NCBI RefSeq assembly: GCF_009795845.1
Contig: NZ_WTEX01000005.1
Location: forward strand, 1-64,000
Direction of reading: 5' to 3'
DNA length: 64,000 nucleotides
From: Gilliamella sp. Lep-s35
GTDB taxonomy: Bacteria; Pseudomonadota; Gammaproteobacteria; Enterobacterales; Orbaceae
The translations under genes and the position numbers were made by a program. Under the pieces are notes generated by a model. It ran no database searches. It had not been told where the DNA came from and saw only the letters and a list, made by a program, of their open reading frames with translations. Position 1 is the stretch's first letter. The number at the start of each line of letters is the position of its first letter. Below, in pieces: positions 44,071 through 53,089 of this stretch.

Positions 44071-45057
44071 ATGGCAAGACAAGCAAACAAAGCAAAAGAC
44101 GAAATTGAACTACCTGCAATTGATGAGCAAGGGATTAATGATGCAATGAATACCCTGACTAAGATTCAAAGTGAATACAGTGATAAACGTGATTTAGTAA
44201 ATCAAATTATTGGTGAACAAAGAATGGCGGAAGCTTTAGGTAAATTTTCGCTGACCGTCAGCACTTTTAAATTAAAAATAATCAAAGAAAACAAGCTATA
44301 TAAATCATTAAGCGGTAAAAAAACTGCTGACGGTCAGCAGTTTTCAGGAACTTGGGAAGATTTTTGTCAATTAATTGGTAAATCAAGACCGCAAGTTGAT
44401 GAAGATATTTTAAATTTAAATATTTTTGGTGAAGAAGCTCTTGATGGTATGTCTCAAATAGGTATCGGTTATCGTGAATTACGTCAATATCGCAAACTGA
44501 CCGAAGACCAAAAAACAGCACTGATTGAAGTTGCTAAAGCAGGTGATAAAGAGGCATTAGTTGAATTGGCAGAAGAATTTATTGCTAAAAATACTAAAGA
44601 AAAAGAGCAACTCAAAAAAGAAAATAGTAATTTGCAAGCTGATTATAAAGCCCTGAGCAAGCGTAATGCTGATGTAACGAAAGAAAAGGAAGAATTAGCA
44701 ATAAAACTAGCTCAATTTGAAATGAAAACCGTACCACTTGATGAGCGTTTAGTTAATGTCGAAAAAATAGTTGGAGACTCTTTATCGGATGTTAAATCCA
44801 AATTAGAAAATTTCCGTCAATTGATTGAAAATTTAGAAAAACTCCAATTTGAGATATTTGAAAATGATCCAAGTTATGATCCCGAACAACCATACTCATT
44901 GCCGGATTCTTTTGCTGTAAGTGTTCAAATGATTCATGGGGGCATTGGAACAATAAAAAAACAAGCCATTGCAATTGAAAAAGAATTAGCCAATAAATTT
45001 ACGACAGAGCTTGGTTTAAATCTTGATGAATTTGAATTCATTATGGCTCAACGCTAA
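44071..45057 (+). CDS. Early coiled-coil phage protein
   Basis: This 328-residue, highly charged protein has a helical N-terminus, a conserved FSGTWEDFCQLIGKSRPQVDEDI segment (about 91-113) and a long coiled coil at about 165-245. Proteins with this GTWEDFCQ motif occur before the transposase gene in BcepMu-like phages. The function is unknown. It begins five bases after the preceding stop and may assist the transpososome or the host takeover. Confidence 0.65.
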   Translation: MARQANKAKDEIELPAIDEQGINDAMNTLTKIQSEYSDKRDLVNQIIGEQRMAEALGKFSLTVSTFKLKIIKENKLYKSLSGKKTADGQQFSGTWEDFCQLIGKSRPQVDEDILNLNIFGEEALDGMSQIGIGYRELRQYRKLTEDQKTALIEVAKAGDKEALVELAEEFIAKNTKEKEQLKKENSNLQADYKALSKRNADVTKEKEELAIKLAQFEMKTVPLDERLVNVEKIVGDSLSDVKSKLENFRQLIENLEKLQFEIFENDPSYDPEQPYSLPDSFAVSVQMIHGGIGTIKKQAIAIEKELANKFTTELGLNLDEFEFIMAQR

Positions 45058-45087
45058 TTAAATTAGATGATATCTTAGGTGATTTAA

Positions 45088-46869
45088 ATGGCTATAAAAC
45101 AAGATATTCGTAACTATGTAAATGAATTAGCAATAAAGCTAGATAAAACTCCACACGGAAAACGAGGAGAACTTATCAATAATGCTGTGGGTTTTTTAGG
45201 AATATCTCGTCAAACGCTTTATCGTTATTTAAAAGAGTTTAGTGGTTGGTCAAGTGAACGAGCAACACGGGAAGGAAAAGGAAAAACTAGTCTTTCTAGA
45301 GATTCGTTGGTGGTTCTTAGTTCAGCTCTCAAAGCATCTATTCGAGAAAATGGTAAGCAAACCATGTTTACGCCAACAATCAGGGGAATTCTTGAACAAA
45401 ATGGGCACAATATTAGTTTAAGTAATGCTCAAATAAATAGAGTGTTACGAAATGAGAAAATGAATGTCAAGGCGCAAAAAATGGCAAATCCTGTACAGTC
45501 ATTACGCGCATTACATCCGAATCATGTGCACGAAATTGATCCGTCATTATGCTTGATTTATTACATGAAAAATAAACAACATATTATGCGTGACAGTGAA
45601 TTTTACAAGAATAAATTGGCTAATTTTGACAAAGTCAAATTTAAAGTCTGGCGTTATACTTTGTATGACCGTGCATCAGGCATGATTATACCTTGGTACG
45701 TTGAAGCTGCAGGAGAAAACCAACACTCATTATTTCAGTTTTTAATGTTTGCTTGGGGTAAGCAATATGGGCGTTTATTTCACGGTGTACCAAAGCTATT
45801 GTATTGGGATAAAGGTTCGGCTAATACATCATCAGCAATCAAGAACTTGCTAGACCATTTAGAAGTTAAATATCTAGAACACGAAGCAGGCAATGCAAGG
45901 GCTAAAGGTGGTGTGGAAAATGCCAATAATATTATCGAAACACAATTTGAAAGTCGTTTAAAGTTTCAACCTGTCAGCAGTATTGATGAGTTAAATCATG
46001 CAGCAATGAACTGGGCGGAGGCATATAACGCTAATCGCTTACCTGGGCAAGATACACGCCTACGTCGCATAGGGTTATCAGAACCTGTATCACGTCAATC
46101 ACTTTGGCAACATATTACGGCAGAACAATTACGCACATTGCCATCAATAGAAGTTTGTCAGGCATTAATGGCAAGTCGTGAGCAAGAGCGACAAGTGAAA
46201 GCTGATTTAACCATTAGTTTCAAACATCCGCAAGCTGATAGTTCGCTTATTTATAGTTTAAAAGGCTTAGATGGTATTGCGGTTAAAGATAAAGTCAGTG
46301 TGCGTTCATTAGTTTACGGTGATTGTGCTATTCAAATTGAAGTCCCCCGTTATGACGGTGAAGCACTGATTTATCGTGTTGAGCCAGATCGCAATTTTGA
46401 TAAGTTTGGACAACGTTTAGATGCTCCAGTAATTGGTGAGGAATATAAATCTAAAGGTGATACCGAAATTGAACAAGCAGCAAAAGCGATGGATCAAGTG
46501 GCATATCCAAATATGACGGAAGATGAAATCAAAAAAGCGAAGCAAAAACAAGTTGCGCCGTTCGGTGGCAAGCTCAATACACTCTGTTATCTAGATGAAA
46601 TTAATCATCCAGCCTATTTTGAACAAAAAGGCAATGAAATTGAAACACCGGAACATTTAAAGCCAGCTATAACAACATTAACGCTAACCGCAGCTTTAAT
46701 GCGTATTACCAGTTCAATCGGTCGCAGATTAACAACTGATGAAAATAAATGGTTATCCGCTCGTTATCAATATGGTGTACCGGAAGATTCGTTAGATTCA
46801 CTAATTCGTACATTTACAACACCTGTTGCAGTCGGTGACGGTACGACAGGGTTTAGGAGTGTTAAATAA
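45088..46869 (+). CDS. Phage DDE transposase (MuA-like, BcepMu type)
   Basis: The 593-residue recombinase performs integration and replicative transposition. The N-terminal DNA-binding part (1-130) is followed by an integrase core with catalytic triad D151 (HEIDPSL), D241 (YWDKGS) and E277 (GGVENAN). The D-to-E spacing of 35 residues is classical. A beta-barrel domain follows (about 370-440), then a C-terminal helical part that should contact the ATPase. The stop overlaps the ATPase start by one base. Confidence 0.93.
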   Translation: MAIKQDIRNYVNELAIKLDKTPHGKRGELINNAVGFLGISRQTLYRYLKEFSGWSSERATREGKGKTSLSRDSLVVLSSALKASIRENGKQTMFTPTIRGILEQNGHNISLSNAQINRVLRNEKMNVKAQKMANPVQSLRALHPNHVHEIDPSLCLIYYMKNKQHIMRDSEFYKNKLANFDKVKFKVWRYTLYDRASGMIIPWYVEAAGENQHSLFQFLMFAWGKQYGRLFHGVPKLLYWDKGSANTSSAIKNLLDHLEVKYLEHEAGNARAKGGVENANNIIETQFESRLKFQPVSSIDELNHAAMNWAEAYNANRLPGQDTRLRRIGLSEPVSRQSLWQHITAEQLRTLPSIEVCQALMASREQERQVKADLTISFKHPQADSSLIYSLKGLDGIAVKDKVSVRSLVYGDCAIQIEVPRYDGEALIYRVEPDRNFDKFGQRLDAPVIGEEYKSKGDTEIEQAAKAMDQVAYPNMTEDEIKKAKQKQVAPFGGKLNTLCYLDEINHPAYFEQKGNEIETPEHLKPAITTLTLTAALMRITSSIGRRLTTDENKWLSARYQYGVPEDSLDSLIRTFTTPVAVGDGTTGFRSVK

Positions 46870-48101
46870 TGCTGAAATTAAAAAGCGTAATGACGCAATT
46901 CAATATCAAACAAGCACAACTCGCTAAGCATATTGATTATAAAGGCAATTCAATCAGCCAAGCAGTAATTAGCCAGCTCGTTAATCACAATATTTGGCCA
47001 CGCTCTATTAAACGTGAAGAACTAGAGCAGAAGATTGAAAAGGCATTAATAAAATTAGGTTTAAGCCATGATTATTTACTAAATATTTTTGAAGAAGAAA
47101 CTGACACAGCCGAAATCTTGGCGGACGACGCTGTGCCAGTTGACTCAAATGAAAAACACTTAACAAAGGAGTCAGCCTATATGTTACTACGAAAACAAAC
47201 TATAAATCGAGATGCTCGTGCACATTTCCGCATTCCAAGGGATCCATTTACGGATGAAATGACCCAAGATGCCGATGTCTATCTTTCTGATGATATTCGT
47301 TATGTACGTGCTGCAATGCGTCAAACAGCAAAGCATGGCGGAATGTTGGCGGTAATTGGTGAGTCAGGTAGCGGTAAATCCACATTGCGCCACGATTTAA
47401 TTGATTGGATCAATATTAATCATGAACCAATAACAGTTATCGAGCCTTATGTACTTGGTTTAGAAGATAACGAAGTCAAAGGTAAATCACTAAAAAGTAT
47501 GGATATTAGTGGTGCAATCATTAATGCGATTGATCCACAAGCAAAACCAAAACGTAGTGCTGAAGCACGAGCAAGGCAAATGCATACTTTACTTAAAAAT
47601 AGCGCATTATCAGGTCGTAAACATTTAATGATTATTGAAGAAGCGCATGGTTTATCAATTCATACGCTTAAGCATTTAAAACGCTTTTATGAGCTACAAG
47701 AAGGCTTTAAAAAACTGCTATCAATTATTTTAATTGGCCAAACAGAATTACAAACAAAACTATCAGAATACAATCCTGAAGTTCGTGAAGTGGTTCAGCG
47801 TTGTGAAGTTGTGAACTTAAAACCACTGGATTTTAAAGTTGAAGAATATATCAAGCATAAATTTTCACGTATTGATATGGACTATACAACGTTATTTGAT
47901 TCGTCTGCATTTAACGAAATCATTAACCGATTAAGAGTTGCATCAACTCGACGTGGTGAAAAGCAAGTGCGGTCATTGTGTTACCCATTAGCAGTTAATA
48001 ATTTAGTTTCTAACGCATTAAATCTAGCTGCACGTATAGGTGCCCCGAAAGTTACAGGTGAAATAATTGTTGAGTGTATCAAAGACCGAGGAGATATCTG
48101 A
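46869..48101 (+). CDS. MuB-like AAA+ transposition ATPase
   Basis: This 410-residue protein has an N-terminal helix-turn-helix (about 1-65, NIKQAQLAKHIDYKGNSISQ). The AAA+ module contains Walker A GESGSGKST (164-172) and Walker B LMIIEEAH (253-260), with a sensor-like ILIGQTELQ further on. MuB proteins form filaments on DNA, choose target sites and protect the phage genome from self-insertion. It follows the transposase directly. Confidence 0.93.
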   Translation: MLKLKSVMTQFNIKQAQLAKHIDYKGNSISQAVISQLVNHNIWPRSIKREELEQKIEKALIKLGLSHDYLLNIFEEETDTAEILADDAVPVDSNEKHLTKESAYMLLRKQTINRDARAHFRIPRDPFTDEMTQDADVYLSDDIRYVRAAMRQTAKHGGMLAVIGESGSGKSTLRHDLIDWININHEPITVIEPYVLGLEDNEVKGKSLKSMDISGAIINAIDPQAKPKRSAEARARQMHTLLKNSALSGRKHLMIIEEAHGLSIHTLKHLKRFYELQEGFKKLLSIILIGQTELQTKLSEYNPEVREVVQRCEVVNLKPLDFKVEEYIKHKFSRIDMDYTTLFDSSAFNEIINRLRVASTRRGEKQVRSLCYPLAVNNLVSNALNLAARIGAPKVTGEIIVECIKDRGDI

Positions 48102-48373
48102 TGAAAAAGAACCAACTAATCAGTAATAGCATCAATGCGGTTAATAATGCTGTAAATATATTATCTAATGAAGAATTAACTGTCATTGGTTTTTATCATG
48201 ATTCACTTTCAAAACCGACTATTGAAATTGAGCATCACCCTAAGTGCAATAAATATATAGATGCTGGTCAGGCAACGTATTATCGACACGAAGGGTACCA
48301 TCGATTTGGGCAGTTTGAATTAAATGGCTGTCGAATTATATGGAGAGAGTGCGATATTAGTCGCTTGCATTAA
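48101..48373 (+). CDS. Early hypothetical protein
   Basis: The start is best placed at ATG 48101 (MKKNQLISNSINAVNNAV), overlapping the ATPase stop. The 90-residue product has a short helical start, then strand-rich segments with histidines and two cysteines (C69/C83 region). I recognise no family. Position implies expression with the transposition genes. Confidence 0.55.
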   Translation: MKKNQLISNSINAVNNAVNILSNEELTVIGFYHDSLSKPTIEIEHHPKCNKYIDAGQATYYRHEGYHRFGQFELNGCRIIWRECDISRLH

Positions 48374-48392
48374 TTTAATAGGAGCCATAAAA

Positions 48393-48911
48393 ATGATAAA
48401 AGCAAAAAAACGTATTAAAGCAGCCGCATCTGTTTATGCAGTGCAATCCAAAGAGGAAGTAACATCATCAATTAGGAATTTAGGTGATATTCAACGTGAA
48501 TTGATTCGCCTAGAAACAGAAATGAACGACAAAATAGCCGAAATAACGGCAAGCTATTCATCAACTATTGATTTACTAAAGCTTAAGTCTACACAACTAC
48601 AGACAGGTATTCAAATTTGGTGTGAAGCAAATCGTGACGAACTGACTAATGGCGGAAAAGTTAAATCAGCTAATTTGATTACTGGTGAAGTTCAATGGCG
48701 TAATAGACCACCATCATGCACTATTCGTGGTTCAGAATCAGTTATTGAGGCATTGAAAGAACTGAAATTGAATCGTTTTATACGTACAAAAGAAGAAATC
48801 AATAAAGAAGCCATTTTAAACGAACCAAATGCAGTAGCACATGTTCCTGGCATCACTATCAAAAAAGATGTAGAGGATTTTGCGATAGTACCTTTTGAAC
48901 AGGAGATTTAA
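48393..48911 (+). CDS. gam: Gam-family host-nuclease inhibitor
   Basis: The ATG at 48393 has a GGAG site about eight bases upstream. The upstream-extended frame from 48324 overlaps the previous gene and is unlikely. The 172-residue product has the Mu Gam pattern: a long helical hairpin (LGDIQRELIRLETEMNDKIAEITASY), LQTGIQIWCEANRDEL, and then NLITGEVQWRNRPPSC. Gam binds linear DNA ends and blocks RecBCD-type nucleases, protecting phage DNA. Confidence 0.9.
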   Translation: MIKAKKRIKAAASVYAVQSKEEVTSSIRNLGDIQRELIRLETEMNDKIAEITASYSSTIDLLKLKSTQLQTGIQIWCEANRDELTNGGKVKSANLITGEVQWRNRPPSCTIRGSESVIEALKELKLNRFIRTKEEINKEAILNEPNAVAHVPGITIKKDVEDFAIVPFEQEI

Positions 48912-48913
48912 TC

Positions 48914-49057
48914 ATGCAAACACAAGATTTTTATATTTTGCATCAATTTATATTAAGCCAGACAGCTAATTTTATAGTTCACTGTAAAGAGTATGGTTTA
49001 TCTGAATTTGAAGCGGATCGCATCATTAACGAGCTAGAGGAATTAGCTAATGGCTAA
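48914..49057 (+). CDS. Small early phage protein
   Basis: This 47-codon ORF starts two bases after the gam stop, with the gam-end AGGAG as its ribosome site. It ends by overlapping the next start (ATGGCTAA). The peptide is helical, with FYILHQFILSQTANFIVHCKEYGLS and an acidic end. No family is recognised. The tight overlaps are the main evidence that it is translated. Confidence 0.5.
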   Translation: MQTQDFYILHQFILSQTANFIVHCKEYGLSEFEADRIINELEELANG

Positions 49058-49253
49058 ATTCTCTAGTCCTAAACGTTATATGCCCGACCATTATATTTCA
49101 ATCAGCCATGAACATTCATTTATGCGTGAAGTAACTGGTCAGGGCTATGTTGATGGAAAGCTGTACGATGAACTTTATGCTGAATATGTAAAATTAAAAT
49201 CAGCTAAAACATTAAAACAGCGTTTTGTTAGTTTTTTTAAGGTGTTTTTATGA
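49050..49253 (+). CDS. Small early phage protein
   Basis: The 67-residue protein has a helical C-terminal half and a basic N-terminus (FSSPKRYMPDHYISISHEH). It starts in the end of the 47-codon gene and overlaps the next gene by four bases. No recognised domain; unknown function. The coupling at both ends suggests a genuine gene. Confidence 0.5.
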   Translation: MAKFSSPKRYMPDHYISISHEHSFMREVTGQGYVDGKLYDELYAEYVKLKSAKTLKQRFVSFFKVFL

Positions 49254-49939
49254 CAAATAATAATGAAAAGTATATTGAAAAAATCAAAAAACTTTTAGCG
49301 TTAGCAAAATCAACTAATCCACATGAAGCCGCAATTGCTATGAATCAAGCCATCAAATTGATGGTAAAACATAATATTAGTAATAAAGATGTGGAATTAT
49401 CTGAAATTGAGGAACATGTGTCAAAACATGCTCCTTCAAATGCAGAAAAACCACCAAGATATTTTTCAATATTAGTAAGTATCATTACAAGCGCATTTGG
49501 TGTTCGAGCCTACTTTACTTGGGAAAACAATAAAAGAAAGGTTTCATTTTATGGACTTAGGGAACGACCACAATTAGCAGCTTATACCTTTGACGTTTTA
49601 AGTGTTCAATTAGTTAAAGCTCGAAAAGAATTCTTATCGCAACAAAATGGTAATTGCAAAAAAATCACTAAAATCAACCGAGCTGATGCGTTCTGTGTTG
49701 GCTGGGTTAATGGTGTTTATCAATTAATTGAAGATTTCGCAATGACTGATGAGGAACTAAATCTATTAGCTGAATATAGAAAGACAAAAGATTTATCACC
49801 AGCTAAGGTTAGAGATGCTAAAAAGTGTAATGGTTCAGATTCTTCACAATTTATTGGTTACTTACAAGGTAAAACCGCTCAATTGAATCATGGTGTATCA
49901 AGTTCAGGTTATTCTCCATCACTAATAGGGGTTAAATAG
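49250..49939 (+). CDS. DUF2786-domain early protein
   Basis: The 229-residue protein begins with the DUF2786 motif (KYIEKIKKLLALAKSTNPHEAAIAMNQA, about 8-35), usual in phage and plasmid early regions. A mixed domain with the segment ADAFCVGWVNGVYQLI (about 150-165) follows. Function unknown. It ends one base before the GemA gene. Confidence 0.82.
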   Translation: MTNNNEKYIEKIKKLLALAKSTNPHEAAIAMNQAIKLMVKHNISNKDVELSEIEEHVSKHAPSNAEKPPRYFSILVSIITSAFGVRAYFTWENNKRKVSFYGLRERPQLAAYTFDVLSVQLVKARKEFLSQQNGNCKKITKINRADAFCVGWVNGVYQLIEDFAMTDEELNLLAEYRKTKDLSPAKVRDAKKCNGSDSSQFIGYLQGKTAQLNHGVSSSGYSPSLIGVK

Positions 49940-50341
49940 ATGAAATCTAAATATATCAAACTGATCCATATTGCAAAATCTCAACTTAATCTGGATGACG
50001 ATACCTATCGTCATCTATTACTGAATATAACTAAAAAAACTAGCACCAAGGATATGACTGTTTGGGAACTGGAAAAAATTCTAAATAACCTTAAATCAAA
50101 AGGTTTTAAAGTTAAATCATCAAAAAAAATGGGGAAGATAACTGCTACAGAACCAGTTCATAAAAAAATACGATCATTATGGCTAGCACTAGCTGATGCG
50201 GGTGAAGTAAAAAACCGCTCAGAAAAAGCTATCAATTCATATGTAAAACGTATTACTGGTGTTGAAGTGATGGATTGGCTTACTCAAAAACAAGCAATGG
50301 TTGTAATTGAAAGCCTAAAAAGTTGGCAAGCACGTATATAA
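49940..50341 (+). CDS. gemA: GemA-family regulatory protein (DUF1018)
   Basis: This 133-residue protein shows the family features: KYIKLIHIAKSQLNLDDDTYRHLL at the N-terminus, then IRSLWLALADAGEVKNRSEKAINSYV and MDWLTQKQAMVVIESLKSW. In Mu, GemA modulates host gene expression and DNA topology during lytic growth. The gene directly precedes the zinc-ribbon gene and Mor, the order expected in Mu-like phages. Confidence 0.9.
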   Translation: MKSKYIKLIHIAKSQLNLDDDTYRHLLLNITKKTSTKDMTVWELEKILNNLKSKGFKVKSSKKMGKITATEPVHKKIRSLWLALADAGEVKNRSEKAINSYVKRITGVEVMDWLTQKQAMVVIESLKSWQARI

Positions 50342-50351
50342 AGGAAGAAGC

Positions 50352-50858
50352 ATGAAATTAACACGTTGCCCAATTTGTCATAACGAAATTAATTTAGAAG
50401 CATTAGTCGAAGATGTTTCTGGAAGAGAACTACTTATATTAATAAGTAATTTAAGCTATGGCTGTGCTAAACCGATGATTGCCTATATTGGTTTATTTCG
50501 TACTCAAAAATCAAATTTAAGTAATTCTAGAGCAGTAAACTTAATTAATGAAGTTCTAAAATTATATCAACCAAGCAGGCATCTAGCTCACGCACTACGG
50601 GAAACAGTTAATAATATTCACGCAAAGCGTGCATTGGGTGAATACAAACCGTTTAAAAATCATAACTACTTAAAATCTGTTTATGAATCAACTAAGCATT
50701 TATTTGCATACGTTGAACATAAAGAAGAAGACAAACCCGCTCGTAGCAGTAATGAAGAGTATTTTGAACAGATGTATAGGGCTGGTGTTGACTTTAGTAA
50801 ATTAGAAAAAAATATACCCGGTGCACTGGATTGGTATAAGAACAAAACAGGAGCGTAA
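50352..50858 (+). CDS. Zinc-ribbon-like early phage protein
   Basis: This 168-residue protein has an N-terminal CPICHNEINLEALVEDVSGREL motif (C6, C9), then AYIGLFRTQKSNLSNSRAVNLINEVL, a pattern seen in proteins between GemA and Mor in BcepMu-like phages. A charged helical end follows. Only two closely spaced cysteines are present, so a full zinc site would need the later Cys38. Role unknown. Confidence 0.65.
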   Translation: MKLTRCPICHNEINLEALVEDVSGRELLILISNLSYGCAKPMIAYIGLFRTQKSNLSNSRAVNLINEVLKLYQPSRHLAHALRETVNNIHAKRALGEYKPFKNHNYLKSVYESTKHLFAYVEHKEEDKPARSSNEEYFEQMYRAGVDFSKLEKNIPGALDWYKNKTGA

Positions 50859-50861
50859 ATT

Positions 50862-51224
50862 ATGACTAAGTCTGCAATGTCTATTAAACGTCATGAATTA
50901 CTAACACATGTATCATTATCTGTAGCTAACGATGCGATGGATTACGGTTTACCTGAAGATATTGCAGCACAGTTAGGTGATAGCATTGCAAATACAATTT
51001 CAGAACTATTTGGAGGCCAAAACTTCACATTTCCGCGTGATTATATCTTCAAACTTAACCAACGTGATCTACAAATCTATGATGCATTTAAAGGTAACAA
51101 CTATGCAGAGCTAAGCCAAAAATATAATATGACTGAACGTGGTATCAGGAAAGTAATTGACCGAGTTCATAAACGAATGATAAAAGAAAAACAACCAACA
51201 CTGTTTGATTTTAATGACGCCTAA
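50862..51224 (+). CDS. mor: Mor-family transcription activator
   Basis: The 120-residue protein has the Mor/C fold: a helical dimerisation half with GLPEDIAAQLGDSIANTISELFGGQNFTFPRDY and a helix-turn-helix end (NYAELSQKYNMTERGIRKVIDRVHK). Mor-family dimers bind dyads just upstream of promoters with poor -35 boxes. It is the last early gene, 146 bases from the phage end. Only one Mor/C gene is present, so it probably activates both dyad-bearing late promoters. Confidence 0.93.
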   Translation: MTKSAMSIKRHELLTHVSLSVANDAMDYGLPEDIAAQLGDSIANTISELFGGQNFTFPRDYIFKLNQRDLQIYDAFKGNNYAELSQKYNMTERGIRKVIDRVHKRMIKEKQPTLFDFNDA

Positions 51225-51370
51225 TTAATTTTTGAGCAAAATTTTTTAGGCAATTTTTTATTTCATATTTTGTAACACTTTTTCAAAAAACAATTTCATT
51301 ATTTCCCTGTTTATTTTGTTATATCCCATTTATCTCATCATTCTATTATTATTTATCATGTTCTATTTCA

Positions 51371-51376
51371 ATATTA
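51371..51376 (+). repeat. Prophage target-site duplication, right copy
   Basis: ATATTA follows the phage terminal CTATTTCA and matches 16215-16220. It lies inside the AraC-family reading frame. Confidence 0.85.
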
Positions 51377-51981
51377 GCTAAAAAGTCGCGTGTAATATCT
51401 TCACGAAAGTGAGTATCAATATATTGGCGAATGGCTTCATATAGGCAAGTCGTTTTGGATGATGTTTTGATATTGATATTTAACAAATCGAGCGTGTTGC
51501 TAAGTAAACTATGAATAAGATAGTAAGCAGTTTGATTTTGTTTATATGATTGGTTTTGCCAGATAAGTTCGGTCAGAGCTTGAATAATAAATGTACCAAC
51601 CCGTGGGCCACGTCTTGGTGTGTTGATTTGTTCAAGCGGAATTAGTTGTGTGCCATCCCAATGCAATAGGCTTATACCAATTTGTTGTTTATCAAATAAG
51701 ATGTTTAATAAAGTAACAGGGCTTGTCCAAATGGGTTTGTTCCAGCTTTGAGCGGAAATATATAAAAGATCATTAGTTGATAATATTTTTTCAATAACTT
51801 TGCCATTACTATCCGCCCATAGCATCTGTTGCTTTCCTTCTAATATAATTTCAATTCTAGGAAAGTTGACTTGGCAGGCAAGTAAAGGCGGGCAAGCATT
51901 ACTATTGGCAAAATAGATATGATTGATTGGCTCTTGGTTATTGACTAGTTTGGCTAGTTTTTCGTTAATGATTTTAGTCAT
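51371..51981 (-). pseudogene. AraC-family regulator, N-terminal half (split by prophage)
   Basis: About 203 codons from ATG 51981 encode a cupin-like sensing domain (INHIYFANSNACPPLLACQVN). Then comes the start of the AraC DNA-binding domain, IRQYIDTHFREDITRDFLANI, interrupted where the helix-turn-helix should continue. In the lysogen the frame runs on into phage DNA and stops at 51349. The rest of the gene is at 15959-16220; together they would make 288 residues. The target genes are unknown; the adjacent divergent fsa gene is one candidate. Confidence 0.9.
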
Positions 51982-52277
51982 AAATTAAGTTAATGATAAA
52001 TCAAGTGTGTACTATCGTTTAGATTATATACGCATATAGAAAAGATGAAAATAAGTATAAATTTTTCTTTTATTTAATAAGTTAATGTTAATTTTTCGTT
52101 GTGTGATCTAAATCTCAATTTCTTATTTAGCGTACAAAAATCCAGTAAATGACAAAATTGTCTTCTAGGCGATTAGATCCGTTTTTTTTACTATAGCAGT
52201 AACGCAAAATTTGTAATACAAAGAGCGTTATATGTATACGTTAATAAATGTTTGTTGGTTTTAGCTAGGAGTTAATC

Positions 52278-52940
52278 ATGGAATTATATTTAGATACCGC
52301 CGATATTGTCGCCATTAAACGTTTAGCCAAGGTGTTACCTATTAGTGGGGTTACCACTAATCCAAGCATTGTAGCAAAATCGGGCAAGCCTATTTTTTCG
52401 TTATTAGATGAATTACAGGAAGTATTGGGTTCAGATAAATTATTATTTGCTCAGGTACTTTCAAGTAATGCTGATGAAATGATAAAAGAAGCACATCAGC
52501 TTAGAAAAGCAGTACCATCAATTGTGACTAAAATTCCTGTTAATGCTCAAGGATTGATTGCAATTAAAGAATTAACCCAGCAAGGTATTCCAACTTTGGG
52601 AACGGCTGTTTATGGTGCAGGGCAGGGGTTTTTAGCTGCATTAGCTGGGGCTAAATATATTGCACCTTATGTTAATCGCATTGATGCACAAGGTGGAAGT
52701 AGTAAAGATACAGTACTGGAATTACAAAAATTGTTAAATTTGCATTGCCCACAATCAATTGTGTTAGCCGCAAGCTTTAAAACACCACGCCAAGCGTTAG
52801 ACTGTATGCTTACAGGGTGTAAGGCTATCACCTTACCTGTCGATGTTGCAGAGCTTTTTATTTCAGATCCTGCTGTTGATGCGGCAATTGCTAAGTTTGA
52901 TCAAGATTGGTGTGAAGTTTTTGGATCGTTAGCATTTTAA
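52278..52940 (+). CDS. fsa: Fructose-6-phosphate aldolase
   Basis: This 220-residue class I aldolase cleaves fructose-6-phosphate to dihydroxyacetone and glyceraldehyde-3-phosphate. The Schiff-base lysine is K85 in VTKIPV, identical to E. coli FsaA numbering. The motifs [23 protein letters not shown] and [13 protein letters not shown] are fully kept. The length equals E. coli FsaA/FsaB, and an AGGAG site precedes the ATG. It is monocistronic, with a strong terminator after it, and lies next to the split AraC gene. Confidence 0.96.
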   Translation: MELYLDTADIVAIKRLAKVLPISGVTTNPSIVAKSGKPIFSLLDELQEVLGSDKLLFAQVLSSNADEMIKEAHQLRKAVPSIVTKIPVNAQGLIAIKELTQQGIPTLGTAVYGAGQGFLAALAGAKYIAPYVNRIDAQGGSSKDTVLELQKLLNLHCPQSIVLAASFKTPRQALDCMLTGCKAITLPVDVAELFISDPAVDAAIAKFDQDWCEVFGSLAF

Positions 52941-52973
52941 GTTTGTTTATTTATTGATTGATATTTGTTGAAT

Positions 52974-53003
52974 CTTGTTCCATCGTTTTAATGATGGAAC
53001 AAG
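52974..53003 (+). terminator. fsa terminator
   Basis: An 11-base perfect stem (CTTGTTCCATC / GATGGAACAAG) with an eight-base loop is followed by a T-rich tract (GTTTTTTAATT). It starts 34 bases past the fsa stop. Confidence 0.88.
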
Positions 53004-53089
53004 TTACCTGTTTTTTAATTGTAAAAATAGCATCACTCTAACATTTTTTGTTGTATGATGATTTTAACTATTAAAAAATGTAAGAATCG

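Larger units (their letters stand above)
16221..51370. mobile_element. Mu-like transposable prophage, about 35.1 kb, long non-contractile tail
   Basis: The element begins TGATGCGGCG and ends CTATTTCA, giving TG...CA termini with short inverted similarity (TGATAAT / TGATAAATAAT near each end). It encodes a DDE transposase, a MuB-like ATPase, Gam, GemA, Mor, a lysis cassette, Mu-type head genes and a siphovirus-type tail. Early genes run right and the repressor and late genes run left, the two-arm layout of BcepMu-type phages rather than of Mu itself. No structural gene is visibly broken, so the prophage may be inducible. Confidence 0.95.
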
